Shown here: positions 10,779-19,416 of the stretch, piece by piece
How positions within the stretch are numbered: position 1 is the stretch's first letter
Layout of the letters: each line of letters opens with the position of its first letter
Assembly: GCA_003427395.1 (NCBI GenBank)
Contig: BFEA01000474.1
Location: 149,246-182,417, forward strand
Length of the DNA: 33,172 nt
Direction of reading: 5' to 3'
DNA from: Chara braunii
Lineage: Eukaryota; Streptophyta; Charophyceae; Charales; Characeae
Program-made: the position numbers and the translations under genes
Notes under the pieces: generated by a model
Told to the model about the DNA's origin: nothing
The model's input: only the letters and a program-made list of their open reading frames with translations
Databases searched by the model: none

Positions 10779-11210
10779 TTACGGTTCGGGTACCGGACCA
10801 AACTGGCTGGTGCTGCCAGCCAAAATGAGGCCAGCACCTGTTTGTTTTTGTTTGGCGCGTAGGGCAATTTCAGGCTGGGCATCGATAGCTGAGAAAGGTA
10901 CTGGTGGTTTGAAAACACTGTCGAAGGGTCTGCGAATGTGTCTCTTGAGGTCCAGCGTAATGAGGCCTCTGAAATGCGGATCACAGTTTTTTTTAACAAA
11001 AAGCTGCGCCTTATCCTTTCAATGGGCAATCTGCCAGTGATCGATCCTTCTTCGGAAAACTCGGATCAGAGCTGACCGCCTCTTTTGCGGACCAATAGCA
11101 GCCCTCCCTCCAGATTCAATGAGAGAATCAGATTGACGCCTTGAAGTTCTGAAAACTTGCTGAACAGATAATCTTGCTTCAGACCAGAGAAAACACTGAA
11201 GAATCTTCAA
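10779..11210 (-). pseudogene. Coding-like remnant, unrecognised
   Basis: On the minus strand one frame is open from 11210 to 10779 except for a single TGA at 11019-11021. The part after that stop reads as an ordinary soluble protein segment (KNCDPHFRGLITLDLKRHIRRPFDSVFKPPVPFSAIDAQPEIALRAKQKQTGAGLILAGSTSQFG) and ends in TAA at 10779-10781. A further segment rich in Gly/Ser/Thr/Lys follows in another frame near 10690-10750. I do not recognise the family. It may be a captured host exon, a decayed gene or a transposon part; CAG/GT dinucleotides nearby would allow exon boundaries, but none is compelling. Neighbours on both sides are LINE remains. Confidence 0.3.
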
Positions 11211-11302
11211 GCCTCCAGGGGACAGGTCCCACTAGCAACGAGTATTGGATCAAGCGCCTGAATCTCTATGGGTTAAGAGCAGAGATTCATAGAGATTCAG
11301 AA

Positions 11303-11315
11303 AAGCTGTTCAATC
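11303..11315 (+). repeat. Left target-site duplication of LINE tail B
   Basis: AAGCTGTTCAATC here is repeated exactly at 11415-11427 and flanks the 99-bp minus-strand tail. Confidence 0.88.
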
Positions 11316-11414
11316 TTTTTTTTTTTTTTTTTTTTTTCATGAGCAGCCCGATCGGATGCTAGATGTGCTGATAAGAGCAGACACATCTAGCACCGTCGGG
11401 GAGGCTCCATCTAT
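11316..11414 (-). mobile_element. 99-bp tail-only LINE insertion (tail B)
   Basis: Read on the minus strand, this is a few bases, then a hairpin, then a poly(A) tail (T-run 11316-11337 on the plus strand). The hairpin (11357-11392) has an 11-bp stem, TGCTAGATGTG / CACATCTAGCA, around the apex CTG-CTCTTAT-CAG with one bulged base. An outer CCCG/CGGG pairing lies at 11347-11350 / 11397-11400. The 13-bp target-site duplication on both sides shows that this tiny piece was itself inserted, probably as an extreme 5' truncation. The same apex occurs at 11758-11770 and 30633-30652. Confidence 0.8.
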
Positions 11415-11427
11415 AAGCTGTTCAATC
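11415..11427 (+). repeat. Right target-site duplication of LINE tail B
   Basis: Exact 13-bp copy of 11303-11315. Confidence 0.88.
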
Positions 11428-11555
11428 TCGATTTTCTGCACCTTTCAGCAAACACGTGCAGGTTCAGTCATTCAGTCCAATCCTGTTTGCTAGTGGGACC
11501 TCGCCCCAGCAGCTATGAGCGGTCAGGCAACAGCCAATCCAATCTTTGGTTCACC

Positions 11556-11632
11556 AACTGGCGTAGCTCAGTTTGTTCACCCCTGACCTGTAAAAACAAA
11601 GGCCTGACTCCTGAGTTTGAACTCCACCGGAA
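11556..11632 (+). other. tRNA-like segment, possible SINE head
   Basis: TGGCGTAGCTCAGTTTG (11559-11575) resembles the A box and D arm of a tRNA, and GAGTTTGAACTCC (11613-11625) resembles the B box and T arm. The spacing of about 38 nt is normal for an internal RNA polymerase III promoter. The acceptor ends do not pair and the T loop is off by one, so this is not a working tRNA. A tRNA-derived SINE or a decayed tRNA copy fits best. The sequence running 3' from it to about 11698 is then cut by another LINE tail. Confidence 0.35.
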
Positions 11633-11698
11633 GCAAACGAGTGAAATACTACAATTCTGAGTTACCTTGGGCCGGTCAGTCCGATGATGATAGGCCTC

Positions 11699-11905
11699 TT
11701 TTTTTTTTTTCTTTTCTCCTTTTTTTTAAAAACACACCCCTGCCTTTGCTAGTGGTGCTGATAAGAGCAGACACCGCTAGCACCTGGGGGGAGGCCCCAT
11801 CTATTGGTGGGGGGCATCACCTGCTGGAAAACGGGTCCAGCGTCCCATGTACAAATTGAATGTTGGGATACATCCGAAAAAGGTTGCCGGGGGGCCTGCC
11901 AGCAT
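11699..11905 (-). mobile_element. Short minus-strand LINE 3' end (tail C)
   Basis: On the minus strand it carries the shared box GGGACGCTGGACCCG (ending at 11846 on the plus strand), then CCCCACCAATAGATGG, a hairpin at 11747-11782 and an A-rich tail (T-rich 11699-11728). The hairpin has an 11-bp stem (one A-C mismatch as RNA) and the same CTG-CTCTTAT-CAG apex as tails at 11357-11392 and 30619-30666. TGATAGGCCTC (11688-11698) and TGATCGGCCTC (11906-11916) match at 10 of 11 positions and are a probable target-site duplication. The 5' truncation leaves only untranslated sequence. Confidence 0.7.
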
Positions 11906-12021
11906 TGATCGGCCTCCGCCTTTTGAAAAAGAAAAAAGAAAAAAGAAACAACTTTTTTCGTACTTCTTTGCTTTTTCATGTGTTTTTTGTTTTGTCGTGT
12001 TTTCGTTCATGAATTTCCGAT

Positions 12022-12168
12022 TTTCCATTGCAATATAAACCACCGACGGGATGTGTGTGTGTGTGTGTGTGCACGCGCGAGCCAGTGCCCTAGGGAGAGA
12101 GAGGGAGAGTGTGCAATGGCTGATTCAGAAGAGGAGAGGACAAGTGGCAAGTGGGGTGTGGTAAAGTG
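12022..12168 (+). promoter_or_regulatory. TATA-like box, GT repeat and a short Met frame
   Basis: CAATATAAACC (about 12020-12030) is a TATA-like box, followed by a (GT)n run with CGCGCG (about 12050-12080). An ATG at 12115 in a good start context opens MADSEEERTSGKWGVVK, which stops after 17 codons, close to a possible GT donor (GGTAAAG, about 12159). It could be a promoter plus first exon, but nothing downstream confirms this, and an artificial join lies at 12557. Other observations up to 12556 are a nested palindrome at 12436-12482 and a 2-copy ~20-bp repeat (GCCTCCGAAAATTTCGTAG) near 12477-12515. Confidence 0.2.
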
Positions 12169-12556
12169 AAGGGTGTTTTTTGGGGGGTGTAACTAGGGCC
12201 CAGTCACGATTTCCATTTTAAATCCATTTCAGATATCCCTCGACTACAACACATCCCCACCTGACCCTACAGCTGGGTTCTATACATTCATCATTTTTCT
12301 CGCACAACATTCATGAACTGTGCCCTTTGTTATTTTTTTTGCTCTGCTATATGCGGAGTAGCTGAAAAGCCAAGAGGATGTAAGTCTGAGACTTAAACCA
12401 CGAGCACATCCAGCTATCGGCTGCGGGGCCTTTTAGGAGGCCGCCCGCCGCCGATTTAATTTATCGACGGCGCTGGGCCTCCAAAAATTTCGTAGGCCTC
12501 CGAAAATTTCATAGGCGACGAGGTTTCTTTTCAGCAAGGCTGGGGCCGTGTACCGG

Positions 12557-12594
12557 CTGTCTCTTATACACATCTAGATGTGTATAAGAGACAG
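12557..12594. other. Mate-pair circularisation junction adapter (assembly artefact)
   Basis: The 38-bp perfect palindrome consists of CTGTCTCTTATACACATCT followed by its reverse complement AGATGTGTATAAGAGACAG. This is the Tn5 mosaic end joined head to head, as produced in transposase-based (Nextera) mate-pair libraries. It is library sequence, not genomic, so bases on either side should not be assumed adjacent in the genome. Confidence 0.97.
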
Positions 12595-14910
12595 ATCCAT
12601 TGTCATCCTCCACCACCAATCATCTTCTTCTTGTTCATCTTCTTCTTCCCGTGTCCCACAAACAACCAGCATATCCCACCCATCTTCTTCTTCTTCTTCT
12701 TAGTACCACCTTCTTACCTCTTTTTTTTTTTTCCCTTCTTCTTCTTCTTCACGTGTCCCACAAACATACACCATATCCCACCTTCGTTTTTTTTTTTTTT
12801 TGAGGCGTTGAAAGGGGGACGAGGGGGGTCTGTGGGGTGTTTGTTGGTGAGTGCTCCCACACATTGCTGTTGAACGACACCATGGCAAGCGACGGCAGTG
12901 GCGTTGCAACAGGCGGTAACAGTTTCGTATCCGGAAGGAGGAGACCTCCTTCAGGATCGAAGGACAAAGGAAAAGACACTGCAAGTACAAGTGCTCCCAC
13001 ATCTGGGTTGACTGCAAGGAAGCCCACGCCGGCGTCAGACCCCTTGCTGTTCGTTCCTCAAGATGACACTAGACAACAAGAGCTGCAAAGAGTCCAGGAG
13101 GTGTGGAAAGATGTCATACAGAGTCAAGAAGCTCCGCTGAAAGGTCAAGAGAGTATTGGCTAAAGTGTCATTTATGCACACAAATTTGGAGGGGCACGCA
13201 CACAAGGGCAATGAAACATTTTATGAAGTTGTTGAAGTCATGTTCCTTGAGGACATGGGAGACAGTACACATGCTCATGGTTGCCGGTGCGAAGGTGCTG
13301 CTGACCGATAAAAAAACAAAGTGCCTCCTGAAAAACTACAAGCAATTGCATGACATTCCAGAAGGGGGAGATACTGCTACGGAGACTCGAGAGGAGCCTG
13401 GCGTTTGCGGGTGTGAGGAGCCGCAACCACCACGTACTGCGGGGATGGCACCACCAGAAACAGGTTCACGAACAGAGTTGATCAACGTTGCAAACGAGGG
13501 GCTTGCGGAAGGTTTAGGGTCAAACACGAGGGCGACATCACTTGAGCAGACAACATGAAAGAGATGGATGGACAACGTTGCACAGAAGAAGCTGCACCTT
13601 GCATGGGCAGAGGCAATGTTTCGTGCTGGTATTGCATTCAACTTCCTGAATTTCAACGCGACGCAGAAGTTCCTCGAAGTTCACTTGGAAGTGGCAAATG
13701 AGTGACCAAAGGTGAAGCTTCCCTCATACAAGCATATGAGAACTGTAATGCTTGACTTCATGTACTCGCGTATTCAAAAGCAAGTTCATCCTTTGACAAC
13801 CTGTTGGGATGAATCTGGTTGTATATTCATCACGGACCAGTCATCCGACCGTCGAGAGCCCCCTCTCATGAACTTCTTGGGAACGGGGAATAAAGGTGCA
13901 GTTCTGGTGGCCACATTGTCAATGACCGGAAGGAAGAAAACAGCGTCGACGTTGGCAAGGTTGTAAGAGCAGATTATGAGGTAGATAGGGGTGCATCGCA
14001 TCAATGCGATCTGCACCGACAATGATGAGTTGAACAAGAAGGTTGCTCAAATTCTGGACCGCCGCACTGACAAAGATATTGCAAGGATTTCATTGGTTCC
14101 TTGCGCTGCACATTGTTGCAGTCTTTTGTTGTGAGACGTCAGTAAGCTGGACTGGGTGAAGGGTACTGTGAAGAGAGGCCACACGATTGTGAAGTTTAAC
14201 CGGAACCACCACTGCACGCACAACCTGATGATGTCGTTCGACGATTCCCTGTCATTGCTTCGACCCACAAAAGTTTGGTTCGGATCATTGTACATGATGT
14301 TGGAGAGGCTTCACAACAGGAGGGCAGTGTTGTCGGATATGGTGGATCAGAAAAATGTTGCACGGTGGACGGGGATGCGTTGGTCCACTGCAAAGTTGAA
14401 GTCGAAAGCGGACCTGATGTACTTCACCTTCAAGAGAGACGGTTGGTGGACGAAGTTCCAGAAGGTGATTGGCGTGATGAAACCGTTGTACATCCTTTTG
14501 AGGAGGATGGATCGGGATGGAACAACGCCAACAAACCTTGTTGAATATGACGACTTGATTGAAAGGAAACTTCCTCATGTGGTTTGCACTGAGGAGCACC
14601 GAGCGAGCGTCATGGAGAAAGTCAGAGATCGTGTGAAGATGATGCGGCAACCAGTCCATACACTGATGTTTCTTCTAGACCTGCACAAGAGAAATCCGCG
14701 TTGGCTTTATGTTCAAGACAATGCAATTGTGTTGAACACGATGTATTACTTGTAGAGACAGGTTGGAGGTGCTTGGAAAGGGTCAGACCACCTTGAGCTT
14801 TTGGGTGACCTCCACAAGTTCCATAAGGAGCCCACGCCAAATGGGCCCAAGAGAAAGGACATGAAGATGTGGGAGCGAGATGCGAAGGCTGAGTGCGAGA
14901 AGCTCGCACC
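12595..14910 (+). pseudogene. hAT transposase gene, duplicate copy placed between adapters
   Basis: From 12663 to 14910 every position checked matches 20558-22805 at a fixed offset of 7,895 wherever the latter has no N. The upstream TTC-rich part differs by a 15-bp length change. Coding regions: a Met at 12882 begins a Gly/Ser/Thr-rich N-terminus in one frame. After a 1-nt shift near 13140 comes a BED-like finger (KCHLCTQIWRG...HFMKLLKSC, about 13164-13240). A DUF659-type core follows (AGIAFNFLNF..., LPSYKHMRTVMLDFMYSRIQ..., CWDESGCIFITDQSSDRREPPLMNFL, INAICTDN, PCAAHCCSLLL, about 13617-14130). In-frame stops lie at 13556, 13703, 13964, 13982, 14132 and 14753. The C-terminal dimerisation domain is missing because the segment ends at the second adapter. 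It should be treated as an assembly duplicate of the later copy. Confidence 0.85.
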
Positions 14911-14937
14911 ATACACATCTAGATGTGTATAAGAGAC
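14911..14937. other. Trimmed mate-pair junction adapter (assembly artefact)
   Basis: ATACACATCT followed by AGATGTGTATAAGAGAC is the central 27 bp of the same 38-bp junction adapter found at 12557-12594. The hAT match to the later copy stops exactly at 14910, the base before this adapter. Confidence 0.95.
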
Positions 14938-17411
14938 CTAATGCACATCGTAGAGAAATTTCGGTGATAAAAGCTTTGCAATAGTCTCACACACCGCCGC
15001 ACCCGGCCACACCCCACCGCACCCGGCCACACTGGTCTAGAATCAAAGCCAAACCCATGCTAGTGGGACTTGGGCCCCGTGCAACCATAAATTCGCAAGA
15101 GTGCAGGCGAAGCACCCCATCTCTGACGAAACCAATGCACAGATTGTCTAGGCGGTCACCGGGCCGCCCGGCGACCTGGTCGTCGCCCGGGGAGCGGGGC
15201 CGGGGCACCTGGTTGGTTGTCCTGCCCGGTTGGCGATCGGGCAACCCCAGCGCATCACAGAAAGGGGGGGGGGGTCGGTCGATTTCGACGTGGTGTGACG
15301 CCCTACCTCATGGCCAGCGCGACTTCCTGATTGGAGTGGGATGGGGGCCCGGAAGTGCGAAAAGGGGTGTGCCAAGGATTTTAGGATAGTGGGGGTGGAG
15401 TTCCCGGTTGGAACTGAAATCGCCTGTGGCAAGCCTTAGGGATAGTTGTGCAAGATAGCGAGCGTGGGCCGCGTCTGACTTTCATGACTTGGGGGACGTC
15501 ATCGCCATCCCCGCGAGTTTCGTTGCCAAGGAAGGCTTGGGTTTGGTGAACCGGCGGAACGCTATGCATGTCGCGCTGCCTGATTAATTGCTGGCGTCCC
15601 TCGTCACAAGCCTCGGAGTCGGACGACACTGGCCTCAGGCGTAGGCTGTGTGCTCGCTGCTCCGCCTCAGTTCGGGTCCGTCAAACGAACCCCGCGGCTC
15701 GGTACTCGCTGTCCTGCTGGCACTCGGAGCATGGGGTTCGAGGCCAGTAACGGGCAAGCGCGTGCCACGGGGCCGCCGTCAGACAGTGAAAAGGCAACAC
15801 GAGGCGGTAGGGAGGGAAGTCTGTCTCAATGATGACAACACCGGGTTCGGCGATGACGTGGCTCGCGTGTGAGCTGGGGAGTTGGGAGGGAAAAGGGATC
15901 ACGCTTCAGGCCCGTTCAATGTCCCACTCACAAACACGTTCGTTCCCAGTCTAAAAGGGGGATCTTGGAGGGTTGGGGCGGGGTCGTGCAAGAAGACAGG
16001 CGTTTTTCCACTCCCAGTATTCTCGGAACCGTCGATGTCTCAGGCTTTCCCGATCCGTGACATGGAAGGGAGTCCCATCATCCATGCTATCGCAAATTTG
16101 CGAGTTTAGACATGGACTCGAGCGTGGGTCTTGCAAACATGCCAGCCCAACACCTGGCACTTACGCTCTCGAGTGCGTGTGTCAAGAAACAAATATTAGG
16201 AAGACAATCAGAGGGTAATCACACATTTGAATCAGCCATCCACTTTTCAGCCAAAGCATACATCAGCCAGGACTGCCAAGTTTTCGTTAGACTTTCCTTT
16301 CTGCCCAAAAAGGAACGGGAAACCGACATGCATACGAGTGATCCGGTAGAGACAGTGTCAACAATCGAGTGATTGGTCCGCCGGATAGCTTAGTTTCGCA
16401 GACGCATTTTCCTAATACTCATGCATCATTAGAACTCGAGGGCCGTGCGAATTTCCACAAAAGCATAAACGAGAGACCAACAAAGGTTTATGCATCAAGC
16501 CATGGAACCAAAGAAGACTGCATCATCATAACCCAAGCTCACTGAGGTCACGCGCAGACAATCATCGTACTCGATCTCACCATATTGCAATGAAACAAGT
16601 GTGAGGAGGGAAAATCAAACCAATCGCTAAGAAAAACACGAACCAGGGATAGTCATGAGTAAAAGAGGGCCAACGCCACTTTTCAAGACTACATAAACGA
16701 GAAAAAGAAGGACACCATCCCACACACAAAATCCGAAGGTTCGCGCATCCAGCCCAGGCGCAGAATGGGGGCTAGAAAGCGACGAAATTTGAATTAAGCT
16801 AGCGTCCAAAGATTGCGTGCGGAGGGGTGAGGGAAGCGCGCGAGTTCGTTCCACACACACCATAAGCAAAAAATCCGAGACGATTCGCAAGGAGATCCGA
16901 AACGGCCGCAACAAGTTCACCCAAGGTTGAAATTAAAATTTATACAAAGGGTTAGAGGAAGGCATCGTCCCACACACACATCTCTCTCTCTTTTTCTCCT
17001 CGTCACATCACCTCTGATGAGGGCAGTCCGTCGCGTCGCACCAACAACGAGTCGTCACCCCGCTTAGTCCGAGCATGCAAGCCAAGTTTGCCTTTGCGCC
17101 ACAATTCGTCGTGGCCCACATGTCAACCCCGCCTACCCGGCACCAGCTCGTCGGGTCGCCCGACTCACTTTTGCTCATCTTCCCACTTACTCGTTAGCCG
17201 ATCCTCACTGACCGCGCTAACTTCCAAATTCTTAGAGAGAAAACTAATCGCGCTTGCGAAATCTACAGTGTGCATGCTTGCGCGAGGAACCCGGGATTAT
17301 GCCTAAGTGAGGGGAAGGGGAAGAGAAGGAAGTGCCTACGCGTGCATGGCCAAGCCGCAGCGTGGGGGACGCAACCACACTCCACGCATCAATCTAGTCA
17401 TGCAGTCGCTG
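14938..17411. other. No gene recognised; GC-rich then mixed non-coding sequence
   Basis: Open frames here are short, overlap on both strands and resemble no family. Small features include a two-copy repeat of about 19 bp (CCGCACCCGGCCACAC) near 14994-15032, a G-run near 15265, and CA/CT-rich stretches near 16970-17000. Repeated small palindromic words (GCGTCGC, CGAGCG) are not organised. It may be an intron, an intergenic region or an old LTR without conserved domains. The left edge is an artificial join. Confidence 0.4.
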
Positions 17412-18071
17412 AGGCCAATTAGAGTGGAGGACGAGGTATGCACGACAGAGGGGGAGAAGGCGGGGAAACACGAGAGAATAAAGAAGGAGTACAGTTACAA
17501 TCGCGCCCGCCAAAAATTACAGTTACTCGTAGGCTTAAGGGTGCGATATAGTCAGAGCCCAGTCCCCACTGTGGTGAGAGGTGCACAAGCAAGAAGCGTG
17601 GCACAACAAGATTTCAGAGTACCTAAATTCCTAGTCTAAATCCTATTCAAAAAGAAATTCCAAAAAGACAGAAGACAATTCTGAGAGTCCGTCATCCGTT
17701 GTAAATTTGAAAAACGACATTCCCGTGCACTAATCGCGCCAAAATTCTCATCTCCCACAGCAGAACAAGAAAGAAGCTATGGCAACCGTTATTTATTGCG
17801 CTCGCTAAGGCGCGGTCACTCAATCATCTGTGGAAGACTTTTCCGGCCCCGGTCCCGAAAGCCAAAAAGAAGGAAGCGAGGGTATCCATGCAACTCGTCC
17901 AGCCGAACCATATATATGCATTCCACCCAACCAACCAGTCCCCAACCCCCGAGGCCGCTTCACTCAAAAAGTTGTGCGATTACAGAAAATAGTTCGTCAC
18001 AGCGGGGGCCCTTTTTGCCCTAACAGGAGGTCGTCCAGACCAGTGAAAAAAAAAAAAAAAAGGCGCCGGTA

Positions 18072-18194
18072 GGCCCGATTTCTACAATTCGAAATCGGGG
18101 CCAACCTGCGCCGTCGATCTCCAAGATCGACGGCCCAAATGGGCCATGATTTGAAATCAGTGAGGGAGGGAACTGGCAGCCCTCGTTCCCTCCC
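18072..18194 (+). other. Five-hairpin array, unit 1
   Basis: Successive inverted repeats: 18072-18102 (CCCGATTTC / GAAATCGGG, extended by GG/CC); 18110-18134 (GCCGTCGATCT / AGATCGACGGC, 11 bp, loop CCA); 18132-18145 (GGCCC / GGGCC); 18147-18159 (TGATTT / AAATCA, 1-nt loop); 18164-18194 (GGGAGGGAAC / GTTCCCTCCC, 10 bp). The third shares three bases with the second, so these two compete or are alternative folds. The array lies between the A-tract and the candidate first exon. Confidence 0.75.
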
Positions 18195-18224
18195 CCACTC
18201 GAGTCACCCCGGTTACCCCGCCTG

Positions 18225-18358
18225 ATGCCTTCCTTCTCCCTTGTGCGAACGTCGACGGCTGCTCCGACGCCGTTGGCAACGCCTACCAACGCCCGCCGAC
18301 GCCCTGCCATGTTGTTGCCCACCAAAGGCAGCCATCGCGGTCCCTTGCCAACGCCAAG
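18225..18358 (+). CDS. Candidate first exon, transit-peptide-like (unit 1)
   Basis: From ATG 18225 a 44-codon frame runs into AAG|GTAAGT, a textbook 5' splice donor (exon end 18358). The peptide starts MPSFSLVRTSTAAPTPLATP and is rich in Ala, Thr, Pro, Ser and Arg with no Asp or Glu, as in chloroplast or mitochondrial targeting peptides. In the second unit the same frame is preserved but the ATG is ACG (about 19197), while the donor is kept. No downstream exon is visible: what follows is the second unit or the CA repeat. It may be a promoter-plus-first-exon duplication from a host gene, or a chance frame in GC-rich DNA. Confidence 0.28.
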
Positions 18359-18383
18359 GTAAGTGGGTTAGTTGTACACACTN

Positions 18384-19344
18384 AGGCCAATTAGAGTGGA
18401 GGACGAGGTATGCACGACAGAGGGGGAGAAGGCGGGGAAACACGAGAGAATAAAGAAGGAGTACAGTTACAATCGCGCACGCCAAAAATTACAGTTACTC
18501 GCAGGATTAAGGGCGCGATATAGTCAGAGCCCAGTCCCCACTGCAGTGAGAGGTGCGCAAGCAAGAAGCGTGGCGCAACAAGGTTTCAGAGTACCTAAAT
18601 TCCTAGTCTAAATCCTATTCAAAAAAAAAATCCAAAAAGACAGAAAACAATTCTGAGAGTCAGTCATCCGTTGTAAATTTGAAAAACGACATTCCCTCGC
18701 ACTAATTGCGCCAAATTTTCCATCTCCCACAGCAGAACAAGAAAGAAGCTATTGCAACCGTTATTTATCGCGCTCGCTAAGGCGCGATCACTCAATCGTC
18801 TGTGCAAGACTTTTCCGGCCCCGGTCCCGAAAGCCAAAAAGAAGGAAGTGAGGGTATCCATGCAACTCGTCCAGCCGACCCATATCTATGCATTCCACCC
18901 GACCAACCAGTCCCCAACCCCCGAGGCCGCTTCACGCAAAAAGTCGTGCGATTACAGAAAATAGTTCGTCACAGCGGGGGCCCTTTTTTGCCCCCACAGG
19001 AGGTCGTCCAGACCAGTGAAAAAAAAAAAAAAAGGCGCTGGTAGGCCCGATTTCTACAATTCGAAATCGGGGTTAATCTACGCCGTCGATCTAAGATCGA
19101 CGGCCCAGATGGGCCACGATTTGAAATCAGTGAGGGAGGGAACTGGCAGCCATCGTTCCCTCCCCCACTCGAGTCACCCCCATTACCCCGCCTGACGCCT
19201 TCCTTCGCCCATGTGCGAACGTTGACGGCAGCTCCGACGCCGTTGGCAACGCCTACCAACGCCCGCCGACGCCCTGCCATGCTGTTGCCTGCCAAAGGCA
19301 GCCATCGCGGTCCCTTGCCAGCACCAAGGTAAGTGGGGTTAGTT

Positions 19345-19345
<1 letters not shown>
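18384..19345 (+). repeat. ~970-bp direct repeat, unit 2
   Basis: Second copy of the unit described at 17412-18383, ending AAGGTAAGTGGGGTTAGTTG and running into a long CA repeat. The short frame ending at 18611 differs from that of unit 1 mostly by replacement changes (Val/Ala, Asp/Gly), which argues against protein-level constraint. Confidence 0.8.
19044..19164 (+). other. Five-hairpin array, unit 2
   Basis: Same array as 18072-18194. Stems 2 (19082-19104, loop reduced to one base), 3 and 5 (19134-19164) are fully kept, and the changes fall in loops. Stem 4 loses one pair (T to C), and the outer two pairs of stem 1 are lost (CC to TT). Confidence 0.7.

Positions 19346-19415
<70 letters not shown>
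19346..19415 (+). repeat. (CA)35 microsatellite
   Basis: Uninterrupted CA dinucleotides for about 70 bp, directly after the second ~970-bp unit and before the TTC block. Confidence 0.97.

Positions 19416-19416
<1 letters not shown>

Larger units (their letters stand above)
11218..11507. repeat. Imperfect inverted repeat around a LINE-tail insertion
   Basis: AGGTCCCACTAGCAA at 11224-11238 is the exact reverse complement of 11487-11501. Weaker pairing extends this to about 11218-11248 and 11477-11507, and patchily further inward. The minus-strand LINE tail (11316-11414) was inserted between the arms, so the original arms were closer by about 112 bp. A related stretch (GCTAGTGGGACTTGGGCCCC) occurs at about 15059. 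This could be a foldback or MITE-like element; no mobile-element hallmark beyond the arms is seen. Confidence 0.4.
17412..18383 (+). repeat. ~970-bp direct repeat, unit 1
   Basis: Begins AGGCCAATTAGAGTGG and recurs from 18384 at an offset of 972. Both units hold, in order, a short open frame (VEDEVCTTEGEKAGKHERIKKEYS..., ending at 17639 and 18611), an A-tract (18046-18061), a five-hairpin array and a Pro/Thr/Arg-rich frame ending at AAG|GTAAGT. Differences are mostly C/T and G/A changes, often at CG sites, with a few short length changes. A single N (18383) sits at the junction of the units, so the assembler may have joined two non-adjacent copies or two alleles here. Confidence 0.8.

Noticed and set aside
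11357-11392. Similarity of the LINE-tail hairpin (GATGTG..GATAAGAG..CACATC) to the Tn5 mosaic-end adapter
   Set aside because: The central bases differ from the adapter, the hairpin is flanked by a genomic 13-bp target-site duplication, and two other copies with the same apex have quite different arms. It is not library sequence.
5997-14755. A variant nuclear genetic code reading TAA/TAG as Gln
   Set aside because: TGA stops are equally common, frameshifts and deletions occur in the same elements, and alignment to related copies shows Trp at one stop.
14938-16380. A second LTR of the Ty3/gypsy element
   Set aside because: No stretch matched the presumed 5' LTR at 23094-23590 by eye.
17412-18611. 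Conserved small protein (VEDEVCTTEGEKAGKHERIKKEYS...) encoded in both 970-bp units
   Set aside because: Differences between units are mostly amino-acid replacing (Val/Ala, Asp/Gly), which argues against protein-level selection.
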